DNA of 8,218 nucleotides, from contig JAPLEC010000043.1 in assembly GCA_026391515.1 (NCBI GenBank), positions 1 through 8,218 on the forward strand, in the 5' to 3' direction. The first letter of the stretch is position 1; each line of letters begins with the position of its first letter. Under the pieces are notes generated by a model. It saw nothing but the letters and a program-made list of their open reading frames with translations, ran no database searches and was not told the origin of the DNA. This document shows positions 1 through 6,835 of this stretch, piece after piece. This DNA comes from Bacteroidia bacterium (lineage in GTDB: Bacteria > Bacteroidota > Bacteroidia > Bacteroidales > VadinHA17). A program made the translations under genes and the position numbers.

Positions 1-1415
1 TGGAGCCAGGCGTGATAATTAATTTCATATTGATTCAGGAATGAGCCTGCAATGCCGGGAATAAGGAAAATTAATAAAATCACACCTCCTGTAATTCCAA
101 GAGCTGTTATCAATCCTTTAAGTAAATTTTTCTTTGGAATGGCTGAATTATAAATATCTCTCAATGCAAGGATTCCCAGCAATGGAATACAAAACTGGGA
201 AATTATCAGAATAAAAGTGACAGACCTGAATTTATTATAACCCGGGAAATAATCGATAAACAGATTTGTAAGAGGCATAAAATTCTTACCCCATGCGAGC
301 ATTATTGAAAGAACGGTAGCAATGAGCAACCACCATTTTTCCCGTCCCTTGACTATTATTAATCCCAGAACAAAAAGAAAAAAGACAATTGCACCGACAT
401 AATGCGGACCATCAGTTGATGGCTGGGTTCCCCAATATTGCAACAGCCCGCTGGCATCTGAGGAATTAGTATTTTTCCGCAGTGCCTTAACTGTCTCAGA
501 ATCACGGTCAAACGGTTTACTGGATCCTCCTTTGAAATTTGGAATTAAGAGATTTAATGTCTCATCAATTCCATAGCTCCACCGTGTAATGTAATCCTTT
601 TCAAGACCCTTAGATGAATTTTTAGAGTCAGTTATCAGATCCGATTTACCCCGCATCGAATATTTCCCATATTCATAAGTAGTGTACAAAAAAGCGAAAT
701 TGACTCCTATTGCTATGATGAACGATATAATAAGTATTGCAGATGCTTTTGCAAACTTTAAGATTGTCTTTTCCCTGATTGAAAATATGAACTCAGTTAT
801 TACAAACACAAGCACACAGATCAATGAATAATAAGTGATCTGAGGATGATTTGCCAGCAATTCAAGCGAAAGAATAAAAGCTGTAAATAACGCTCCTTTA
901 AGTATGTTCTGCCTGTAAGTATAGTATATTCCCCCGATCATAGGAGCCATATAAGCCAGCGCAATTGCCTGTGTATTATGTCCTGCAGCAATAACCTGGA
1001 ACAGGAATGATGATAATCCATATGCCAGGGCTCCCACTATTGACAGCCATGGATTTACCCTGAACATCAGGAGCAAAACATAAAACCCTGCCATTGCCAG
1101 GAAAAGTACTGAAACAGGCATACCGAATATCCTCAGGATATTATCGACATGCTTAAAAAGGTTGCCAGGATACTTTGTGGAGATCAGGTATGCAGGCATA
1201 CCGCTGAAAATCGAATTGGTCCACAGGGGTTCTTGCCCGTACTTCTCACGGAAATCCTGTATCTCTTTGGCATTTATTTTAGCTACCATCGCATCATTGG
1301 CCCTCAGGACTTTTCCTTCAATAACCGGATAAAAATATACGTAGGATATAATGAGAAAGATAACAATTGCCAACAGGTGAACCAGCTTGTCACGATTTTC
1401 TTTTAAAACCTTCAT
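1..1415 (-). CDS. YfhO-family multi-pass membrane protein, N-terminal part (runs off left edge)
   Basis: Reading the minus strand from the ATG at 1415-1413 gives 471 codons with no stop before the window edge, so the 3' part is missing. After a short basic N-terminus (MKVLKENRDK) comes a first membrane segment (about residues 12-31). An extracytoplasmic stretch follows, with EPLWTNSIFSGMPAY at 62-76, and then many hydrophobic segments. These include GHNTQAIALAYMAP at 145-158 and ANHPQITYY at 188-196. Such motifs typify Bacteroidota YfhO-family proteins, which usually run to about 800 residues, so this is a little over half. A polar loop (about 235-320) interrupts the membrane segments. The family is poorly characterised. 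Bacillus YfhO is linked to lipoteichoic-acid glycosylation and the fold resembles GT-C glycosyltransferases using polyprenyl-phosphate sugars. A role in glycan decoration outside the membrane is inferred from that and from the flippase next door. It lies 138 bp beyond the flippase stop and could have its own promoter. Confidence 0.85.
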   Translation of the reverse strand, partial: MKVLKENRDKLVHLLAIVIFLIISYVYFYPVIEGKVLRANDAMVAKINAKEIQDFREKYGQEPLWTNSIFSGMPAYLISTKYPGNLFKHVDNILRIFGMPVSVLFLAMAGFYVLLLMFRVNPWLSIVGALAYGLSSFLFQVIAAGHNTQAIALAYMAPMIGGIYYTYRQNILKGALFTAFILSLELLANHPQITYYSLICVLVFVITEFIFSIREKTILKFAKASAILIISFIIAIGVNFAFLYTTYEYGKYSMRGKSDLITDSKNSSKGLEKDYITRWSYGIDETLNLLIPNFKGGSSKPFDRDSETVKALRKNTNSSDASGLLQYWGTQPSTDGPHYVGAIVFFLFVLGLIIVKGREKWWLLIATVLSIMLAWGKNFMPLTNLFIDYFPGYNKFRSVTFILIISQFCIPLLGILALRDIYNSAIPKKNLLKGLITALGITGGVILLIFLIPGIAGSFLNQYEINYHAWL

Positions 1416-1553
1416 GTTTCTGAATTTTAATGAGAACGAAAGTATTTATTAATATAATATGCAAGTAAACAAATTAATATCAAATTGGGAATCCTTTATA
1501 AATCCTGATTTTTATGATAAAAAATGAAAACTGACATGTAATTAAATCAGGCA
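1416..1553 (-). promoter_or_regulatory. AT-rich intergenic gap; weak promoter candidate for the YfhO-family gene
   Basis: This is the longest gap between genes in the window (138 bp), and it is markedly AT-rich. On the minus strand TACTTTCG at 1444-1437 differs at one base from the Bacteroidota -7 consensus TAnnTTTG. A TTG at 1464-1462, preceded by C rather than T, lies 17 bases upstream of it as a poor -33 element. A second TTTG at 1473-1470 is 25 bases upstream, which is too far. The match is weak in DNA this rich in A and T, so the promoter is only a suggestion. Read-through from the flippase gene is equally possible. I see no small ORF or RNA here. Confidence 0.2.
1504..1551 (-). repeat. 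8-bp perfect inverted repeat just after the flippase stop; possible weak terminator
   Basis: CCTGATTT at 1504-1511 is the exact reverse complement of AAATCAGG at 1544-1551, with 32 bases between the arms. Inside the loop is a second, A/T-only palindrome (about 1509-1525). In the transcribed direction the structure begins two bases after the flippase stop codon, where a terminator or 3'-end-stabilising hairpin would lie. Against a standard intrinsic terminator, the loop is long, the stem is short and the transcript after it (ATTTATAAAGG) has no U run. Confidence 0.3.
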
Positions 1554-3059
1554 TTAATCCTGGCTGATAATTTTGATCAGTTCAGCAGGTTTTCTGAGCT
1601 TTTTCAGGATATCCTTTATCCGTATTATCTCTATCTTTTCCAGGAAGTTAAACAAGTATAATAAGAACGGGAAAGAAGCAAGAATCAGCAGTTTTAAGGG
1701 GATCCTCAAAGCAATCCCCATTTTCGAGGTCAGCATAGATAATCCCCCTAAAACAATAAAAACTGCTATCATTATTAAAATCCTCCTGAGTTCATAAGGA
1801 ACATGGTAATATTTCTGGGAAAAATTGTAAATCACAATAAAAAAGAATATTTGTGAAATGACAGCCGATAATGCAGCCCCGTAAATGTTCAGCCTCGGAA
1901 TCAAAATGATATTCAAGCAGATATTAATTATTGTAGCGATGATCATGGCAATTGCAATTATGCCTGTCTTTTTAACAATGTTCAAGCTGATCGACTGGGA
2001 TATTTCTTTAAGGGTATCAAATATCAATGCTACCGAAATGATCGGAATAATATAAAATGAATTATAGAAAATTTTGTTCCGGACCAGCAGCATAATTGCC
2101 TCCTGGCCGAACACCGTAATTGATAGCAGGAGAAAGACCACGCAGAAAGCCATGTATTTCATGATTTTGGAATAAAACCTCTTATTCCCCGGCTCATTCA
2201 TCATTTTATATATCATCGGCCTTAATGATAACCAGATTGAAGAGAGTACAACCACTTTTACCGAATTAACAATTGAATAACCAAGACTGTAAACCCCGAC
2301 ATCGCTGAAACTGCTGTTGCTCAGAATTCTTATTGAGAACCGGTCTGTTATATTGAAAATGATATATGAAACTGTTGACAATAATAGTGGCAAACGGAAA
2401 AGGAACATTTCTTTCAGTGCTCTCCATTCTATATGGAATGAAATATTCCTGATAAGATAAACCCCAAGGACAAGCAATATTGCCACCAGGCTGATTGCAC
2501 GCGCAGAATAAATTCCTTCCAGTCCCTGGTGGAGAGAGACAAGGAATATTAATGTCATTACCAGGTAAATAATAAATCTGAATATATTCGAGGTGACAAA
2601 CATTAAAGGTTTTTCCTCAAGGCGCAGAAGTGTGGCAGGAAGCAGCAGAATACTCTCAAGGGCAGAACATAAGAACAGCAGGTTCAGCATTTTTGTCCAG
2701 TCTGCCCTTTCAATCAGAAAGACCGATATTTGCTCTGAAAATATTGATAAAAGTCCCCAGAATAACGCTGTGAAAAAAATTGTTGCAACAAGCAGGGTGA
2801 ATACAACCGATTTGCGCTTATCAATATAAGATTTATCATAGTACCATCTCTCCAGTGCATAGTTAAATCCAAATCCGAACAGTGCGATAAGGAGTGCTGA
2901 TGAAGCTTCCAGCATGCTCAATTTCCCATAGTCGGCAGGAGAAAGATATTTTGCATTGGTAAAGAACGGCAGTAAAATCAATCCGACCAGTTTGGGAGCA
3001 ACCTGTCCGATGCTATAAACTGCAGTGCTTCGTGTCAATTTTTTTATAAGGTCGATCAT
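1554..3059 (-). CDS. Wzx/MATE-type oligosaccharide flippase (polysaccharide biosynthesis protein)
   Basis: This 501-residue integral membrane protein is probably the exporter that flips an undecaprenyl-linked oligosaccharide from the cytoplasmic to the periplasmic side. The N-terminus resembles the polysaccharide-export flippases of the MOP superfamily (PF01943/PF13440 type): a TRSTAVYSIGQVAPKLVG stretch at 9-26, then LPFFTNAKYLSPADYG at 30-45. NITDRFSI at 236-243, GVYSLGYSI at 255-263 and LIPRLNIYGAALSAVIS at 386-402 match conserved positions in such proteins. By eye there are about 12-14 hydrophobic segments between residues 12 and 471, then a lysine-rich C-terminal tail (474-501), probably cytoplasmic. 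The length is normal or slightly long for the family. The start lies 4 bases after the upstream glycosyltransferase stop. AAGG directly abuts the ATG, too close for a working Shine-Dalgarno. The transported glycan cannot be told from the sequence. Confidence 0.9.
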   Translation of the reverse strand: MIDLIKKLTRSTAVYSIGQVAPKLVGLILLPFFTNAKYLSPADYGKLSMLEASSALLIALFGFGFNYALERWYYDKSYIDKRKSVVFTLLVATIFFTALFWGLLSIFSEQISVFLIERADWTKMLNLLFLCSALESILLLPATLLRLEEKPLMFVTSNIFRFIIYLVMTLIFLVSLHQGLEGIYSARAISLVAILLVLGVYLIRNISFHIEWRALKEMFLFRLPLLLSTVSYIIFNITDRFSIRILSNSSFSDVGVYSLGYSIVNSVKVVVLSSIWLSLRPMIYKMMNEPGNKRFYSKIMKYMAFCVVFLLLSITVFGQEAIMLLVRNKIFYNSFYIIPIISVALIFDTLKEISQSISLNIVKKTGIIAIAMIIATIINICLNIILIPRLNIYGAALSAVISQIFFFIVIYNFSQKYYHVPYELRRILIMIAVFIVLGGLSMLTSKMGIALRIPLKLLILASFPFLLYLFNFLEKIEIIRIKDILKKLRKPAELIKIISQD

Positions 3060-3063
3060 CCTT

Positions 3064-4122
3064 TTATTTTACATAATTCCCGAAGATCTTGTCGAGGCCT
3101 TGTCTGAAAATATTTTTTGAATAATGTCTGAAATAATAGTCCTTGCAGTTCCCTGATAACAGCTTTCTGAAATCTTCATCAGAAAAAAGCTTTTTCAAAT
3201 CTGTTTCGTTTTCCACAAATACTCCACACCCCGACATGATTTTCTCTTCAGTAGGTTTTCTGTGATTGCCGATTATGGGAATTCCGAGGGCAAGATAATC
3301 AATGTCTTTATTAGCTTCCTGGGTAACATAGCTTTGATGAACGGATTTAATAAAACTTGTACCAAGGAGAAAATAGTTCTCAAAAAGTTCCCTGATCTTA
3401 ACAGTAAGCAGGGAGTGATCAATTCTCCCTGAATGTTGTATATGGGGGCAGTTTAAGATTGCGGTTCTGATTGTATCTGAATTGACTGTTCCAAAGATAA
3501 ATAGTTCTGTCTCCAGCTTCTCCCGCAGTTCAAGTATTTCTTTAGCACCCTTTTCTTCGGAGAACTCACCCAGATACAACAGTGCGGGCAGCTTTTTGCA
3601 ATCATTCACAGCTCCTTTGTTTTCAAAGGGCGAATAATAATAAAGCAGATCTGCTTTTTTGTTGAAATATTCCTGCAGTGCTTTGGAATTAACTATAATC
3701 CTGTTGCAGCAGCCAAATGCATATTTGATTTCTTTTCCGGAAAAATGTGAAATTATTTTTTCCATAAAAAGACCTGCCAAAGGAATCTTCTTCCGGAGAC
3801 TGTAAGCACGGAGGAATACATTATTATCTATCGTATCATAGATTACAATTTTATTTTGTTGTTTCCCGTATCTGGCAATGGGTAGATATTTAAGATCATT
3901 TATCAGTATCAGATCGTAATCTGCGATTTTTCTCCTGTTTTTGAGTATAGAAAAGTTATCAAAGAAAAAGAGAGAAATCCAGTTTAGTCTGCTGTAAACA
4001 AGATGCTTCTGTGTGGGTATTAAATCATAAGAGATATTGTTCTCCTTAAAATATTCAATAAAAGCAGCCAGCCTGGGATGCATAGGCACTAAAGCTCTCG
4101 GAGTGAAAATCCCAATCTTCAT
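3064..4122 (-). CDS. Divergent GT-B glycosyltransferase (GT4-like)
   Basis: This 352-residue protein has no signal peptide and is probably a cytoplasmic or membrane-peripheral glycosyltransferase. It starts with MKIGIFTPRA, a beta-strand plus loop typical of the GT-B N-terminal domain. LLYLGEFSEEKGAKEIL at 181-197 corresponds to the opening of the GT4 C-terminal, nucleotide-sugar-binding domain (usual pattern: yfGxxxxxKG). EANKDIDYLALGIPIIGN at 269-286 corresponds to the ANKxxDY...G.P.I segment, also present in the glycosyltransferase at 8032-6836. The N-terminal half is unusual: YDTIDN at 95-100 stands where GT4 enzymes often have DxHE, and I see no clear E-x7-E pair. Sugar donor and acceptor are unknown. 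Its ATG directly follows the stop codon of the preceding methyltransferase (TAAATG), so coupled translation is likely. The GT assignment is good; the GT4 placement is less sure. Confidence 0.78.
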   Translation of the reverse strand: MKIGIFTPRALVPMHPRLAAFIEYFKENNISYDLIPTQKHLVYSRLNWISLFFFDNFSILKNRRKIADYDLILINDLKYLPIARYGKQQNKIVIYDTIDNNVFLRAYSLRKKIPLAGLFMEKIISHFSGKEIKYAFGCCNRIIVNSKALQEYFNKKADLLYYYSPFENKGAVNDCKKLPALLYLGEFSEEKGAKEILELREKLETELFIFGTVNSDTIRTAILNCPHIQHSGRIDHSLLTVKIRELFENYFLLGTSFIKSVHQSYVTQEANKDIDYLALGIPIIGNHRKPTEEKIMSGCGVFVENETDLKKLFSDEDFRKLLSGNCKDYYFRHYSKNIFRQGLDKIFGNYVK

Positions 4123-4782
4123 TTATGATCTTGTAAAGATGATATAAAAGTAGCGCTTTACTTTTTTTCCCGTCAGAAAGCCGCCGATTTTTATTAATAA
4201 TAATGAAATCAGGTAATATTTGTAATAATACTTAATATCGATGAATCCGGCTTTGACAAGACCAATGTAATCGTGGATCTCTTTTTTTGTCCAGTTGACA
4301 GTTTCACCGTCAGATTCTTTTCCCGTAAAATTGGTGGAATAGGCAAAAACGAATTTCCCGCCCGGATTAAGCAGGTTGATGTATTTATTGGACCATTCCG
4401 CAACAAAACTGAGATCATGGGTATTGGCTCCGCTAAAGCCCCTGCATAAGATCAGGTCAAAATTTATTTCCAGCTCCGGATTAAAGCCATCAGAGTGAAT
4501 AAACCTGCACTCAGGATGTAACTCCTTCGCCCGTGATATTGCAATATCCGAATAATCAAGGCCATACGCACTGAAACCTTCCAGATAGAATGCTTTTGTA
4601 TAAAATCCGAGAGCACATCCCACATCAAGCATTTTAAGCTCTTTCTTGCCTTTCAGTCTGGTCCACCAGGTAATACGTCCGGCAAGATGCCGGCAGGTTG
4701 CAAGGTCTTCCGAAGTCCACCTTTGTGCTGAACCTTTGAATCTTTCATTATATTCCCTCCGGAGATATTCTGCATCCTTCAT
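4123..4782 (-). CDS. Class I SAM-dependent methyltransferase
   Basis: This 219-residue protein has a Rossmann-type methyltransferase core. Motif I, the SAM-binding loop, is LKMLDVGCALGFY at 49-61. The acidic residue ending strand 2 lies in GLDYSD at 74-79. A motif II-like strand is NFDLILCRGFS at 107-117, and the motif III-like LNPGGKFVF is at 138-146. A charged N-terminal extension (1-45) comes first, and the C-terminus (about 183-216) is rich in Tyr, Leu, Ile and Lys, which could rest on the membrane surface. The start is set by the ATGA overlap of 4 bases with the upstream methyltransferase, a sign of translational coupling. The context suggests methylation of a sugar or of a glycan precursor. 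The acceptor, and whether it is O-, N- or C-methylation, cannot be told. Folds of this type also act on other small molecules, so the sugar role rests on the neighbours. Confidence 0.82.
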   Translation of the reverse strand: MKDAEYLRREYNERFKGSAQRWTSEDLATCRHLAGRITWWTRLKGKKELKMLDVGCALGFYTKAFYLEGFSAYGLDYSDIAISRAKELHPECRFIHSDGFNPELEINFDLILCRGFSGANTHDLSFVAEWSNKYINLLNPGGKFVFAYSTNFTGKESDGETVNWTKKEIHDYIGLVKAGFIDIKYYYKYYLISLLLIKIGGFLTGKKVKRYFYIIFTRS

Positions 4783-5441
4783 CTTAACACGATAAACATG
4801 AAATTAGGATAAAAATTAGAGCGCATTTTCTGGAAAAGCTTATTGATTATGAAAATGATCTTATATTTCAAGCCGTTTACATCCCGTAAGGTAAAATATT
4901 CCTCAAGCCAGAAGAAATCAGCAAATACAAGACCTGCTCTTTCAGTAATTTCCATCATCGTCTTAGGACAAAGCCAGAAAGTATGCTGAGGATTGACGGA
5001 ATAATTGTTTCTTACAAGTATACTGGTAAAATTCCTTACCGCGTGTGCATTGGGAGTCGTAATGATCATTTTTCCCTCAGCGGTAAGAAAAGACGAATAA
5101 AATCTGAGAAATTCTACAGGGTCATTTACATGTTCAATTACATCCGACATGAGAATAATTTCATATTTTTTACCTGATAGTTTTAATTCATCTGCACTGA
5201 AAACAGAATACCCTTTTTCTCTCATTGCCCTTATAGCCTCAGGTTCAATGTCAACTCCATCCAGGTCATGAGCAACACCCTTTATCTGGTTATGCAGCCA
5301 TCCGGGATTATTGTAATCGAAATCCTGGCCGGCACAACCCACATCAAGAACACTTTTTCCTGAGCACAGCTCACAGATTTTGGCTCTCTTCTCAGCCTTT
5401 GCAGCTTTTTTGATGGTATTGAAAATTAATTCCTTATTCAT
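4779..5441 (-). CDS. Class I SAM-dependent methyltransferase (Methyltransf_11/23 type)
   Basis: This 220-residue protein shows the full set of class I methyltransferase signs. SAM-binding motif I is SVLDVGCAGQDFD at 30-42. Next come the acidic DLDGVDIEPEAI at 59-70, then ILMSDVIEHVNDP at 96-108, which carries the DVIEHV signature of UbiG/Methyltransf_11-like enzymes. GKMIITTPNAHAVRNF is at 123-138. The segment PQHTFWLCPKTMMEITERAG at 151-170 has the histidine and helix seen in many Methyltransf_23 proteins of polysaccharide loci. The C-terminus (190-220) is basic and hydrophobic with no clear membrane span. It begins 5 bases after the deacetylase stop, and its last bases overlap the next methyltransferase start as ATGA. 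A glycan-modifying role is inferred from context. A lipid or quinone substrate is possible but less likely here. Confidence 0.87.
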   Translation of the reverse strand: MNKELIFNTIKKAAKAEKRAKICELCSGKSVLDVGCAGQDFDYNNPGWLHNQIKGVAHDLDGVDIEPEAIRAMREKGYSVFSADELKLSGKKYEIILMSDVIEHVNDPVEFLRFYSSFLTAEGKMIITTPNAHAVRNFTSILVRNNYSVNPQHTFWLCPKTMMEITERAGLVFADFFWLEEYFTLRDVNGLKYKIIFIINKLFQKMRSNFYPNFMFIVLR

Positions 5442-5446
5442 CTGTT

Positions 5447-6820
5447 TCAGGTTAATTTCTTAATAATGTCCATACCGGTAAGCACTTCAGGCTTTTGAGA
5501 CATAATCTTTTCGAGCAGACCGGTATAGAATGTTGTTATTCCCGGTCTTTCAACCTCATCGAAATAATTGTTATGCCATAGCAATGTAAAAACTCCGTTG
5601 AATGCTGCAATTTCGCCGAGAAGCTGATCAATGGTTTTAATTGCATCTGCGAAATCAAGATTTCTGTAACTGAATAATGTTGATTCCATAACAATAAGAG
5701 GTATTTCCCGGTATGACAGCATCCTGTCTTTTTCAAAATCGTAAAGTCTGAAAGGATGGCAATAAGAATTTCTGAATCCTTCATATCCTGCAAAACCGAG
5801 TGTCGTATCATATACAATACCTGCTTCTTCATGGATCAGGGCAGTATCAGGATGTTTCCACATCAGCCTGTGCTGCCTTATACCTGTCCGGTTCAGGCCG
5901 GTGACTGCGTTCAGTTCATTTTTTATTTTAATCAGAGCATCAACTGAATAATGGGAGCGTACAGTTCCATGCAAACCAATCTCATGACCTTCATTCATCA
6001 AAAAACTGATCAGATCACTTATCTTTTTATCGCTTAGCTTATAATAAGAGTCGACATACTTCTGATCCTCAGGCAGGAAGAACCAGGCCGAATGAATTCC
6101 CAGCTTCTTTTCCAAACATGACAGCATTGAGAAATTCCAGTATGGATCGCTTCTGTCAAAAACATTGATCAAACGGGATCCGATATTTAAAACTTCTTTA
6201 AACAGCCAGAATTTTGTTTTTGCCGATTTCGAAAATCCGGCAAACTGCTTAAGGGTATTCAGGAGAGAATTCAGATTGTAATAACTTATCCTGTCTACAT
6301 CATGAGTCAGAAAAAACGCAAAACCATTAAATATCTTTTTTCTGGTTATTTTAATGTTTTTATTATTACAAAAATCCTCTAACCCGTTTATTATTTCTTC
6401 AAAATAGCAGTTTACTACTGGTTTCCGTATAAAATTAAGCCTGGCCTGAACAGAATTCTCAAAGGGATATCTTCCCAATGAGTCCGATTGTTCGTGATCT
6501 TTTTCCTGGTAACCGGATAAGAGGTAAAAGGAGGATTTCAGCAGATCATGATTAAAAATAATATTATCGTTTGCACATGAATGAATCTTCTTTTCCTGAG
6601 ATAAGGGGAAAAGCACAGGTATATCATTAACCCATACGACATCAGGCAGTATTAATTCCTTATCGCTTAAAAGGAAAATGATTTTATTCTTACAGGTAGT
6701 AATTTCTTTTTCATTTTTCGCGAAAATAAAAAATTCTCTTATTTCATCAGTCAAACAGATATGATTACCAAGGTGATGGAGTACATATTCTATTTGTGCG
6801 TGATTCAGAAAATTTTTCAT
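5447..6820 (-). CDS. Polysaccharide deacetylase (CE4/NodB-like) family protein with N-terminal accessory domain
   Basis: The protein has 457 residues in two parts. Residues 1 to about 165 form an accessory domain ending in a conserved-looking segment, GRYPFENS at 116-123 and then RKPVVNCYFEEI at 132-143. This resembles the N-terminal domain (DUF7033-like, from memory) of Bacteroidota deacetylase-family proteins. From about 168 a NodB-like barrel follows: motif 1 LTHDVD at 171-176 (D174 and D176 likely catalytic and metal residues), DPYWNF at 225-230, motif 2 GHEIGLHG at 278-285, GIRQHRLMW at 313-321, YDTTLGFAG at 337-345, GFR at 348-350 and LLWHNN at 413-418. CE4 enzymes remove N- or O-acetyl groups from glycans using a metal ion. 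There is no signal peptide or membrane anchor, so it probably acts in the cytoplasm on a precursor. The usual HSxxH/HTxxH spacing is not kept (H284, H290). It lies 15 bases after the glycosyltransferase and 5 before a methyltransferase. Confidence 0.85.
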   Translation of the reverse strand: MKNFLNHAQIEYVLHHLGNHICLTDEIREFFIFAKNEKEITTCKNKIIFLLSDKELILPDVVWVNDIPVLFPLSQEKKIHSCANDNIIFNHDLLKSSFYLLSGYQEKDHEQSDSLGRYPFENSVQARLNFIRKPVVNCYFEEIINGLEDFCNNKNIKITRKKIFNGFAFFLTHDVDRISYYNLNSLLNTLKQFAGFSKSAKTKFWLFKEVLNIGSRLINVFDRSDPYWNFSMLSCLEKKLGIHSAWFFLPEDQKYVDSYYKLSDKKISDLISFLMNEGHEIGLHGTVRSHYSVDALIKIKNELNAVTGLNRTGIRQHRLMWKHPDTALIHEEAGIVYDTTLGFAGYEGFRNSYCHPFRLYDFEKDRMLSYREIPLIVMESTLFSYRNLDFADAIKTIDQLLGEIAAFNGVFTLLWHNNYFDEVERPGITTFYTGLLEKIMSQKPEVLTGMDIIKKLT

Positions 6821-6835
6821 CCGACTTAATTATAA

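Noticed and set aside
1149..1406. Plus-strand open frame of 85 codons
   Set aside because: It lies wholly inside the minus-strand YfhO-family gene, which has clear family motifs in the same bases. The plus-strand product has no recognisable features.
1509..1525. A/T-only palindrome as an intrinsic terminator
   Set aside because: The stem has only A-T pairs with a small loop and would be unstable by itself; kept only as part of the larger inverted repeat.
2593..2829. Plus-strand open frame of 78 codons inside the flippase gene
   Set aside because: Antisense shadow of a well-supported membrane protein gene; its Ser/Arg-rich product reflects the complement of hydrophobic codons.
4209..4418. 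Minus-strand open frame of 69 codons inside the methyltransferase gene at 4123-4782
   Set aside because: Out-of-frame shadow overlapping motif III of the methyltransferase; no independent start context.
5536..5832. Minus-strand open frame of 98 codons inside the deacetylase gene
   Set aside because: Out-of-frame shadow. The deacetylase frame carries the conserved YDTTLGF, GFR and LLWHNN segments over the same bases.
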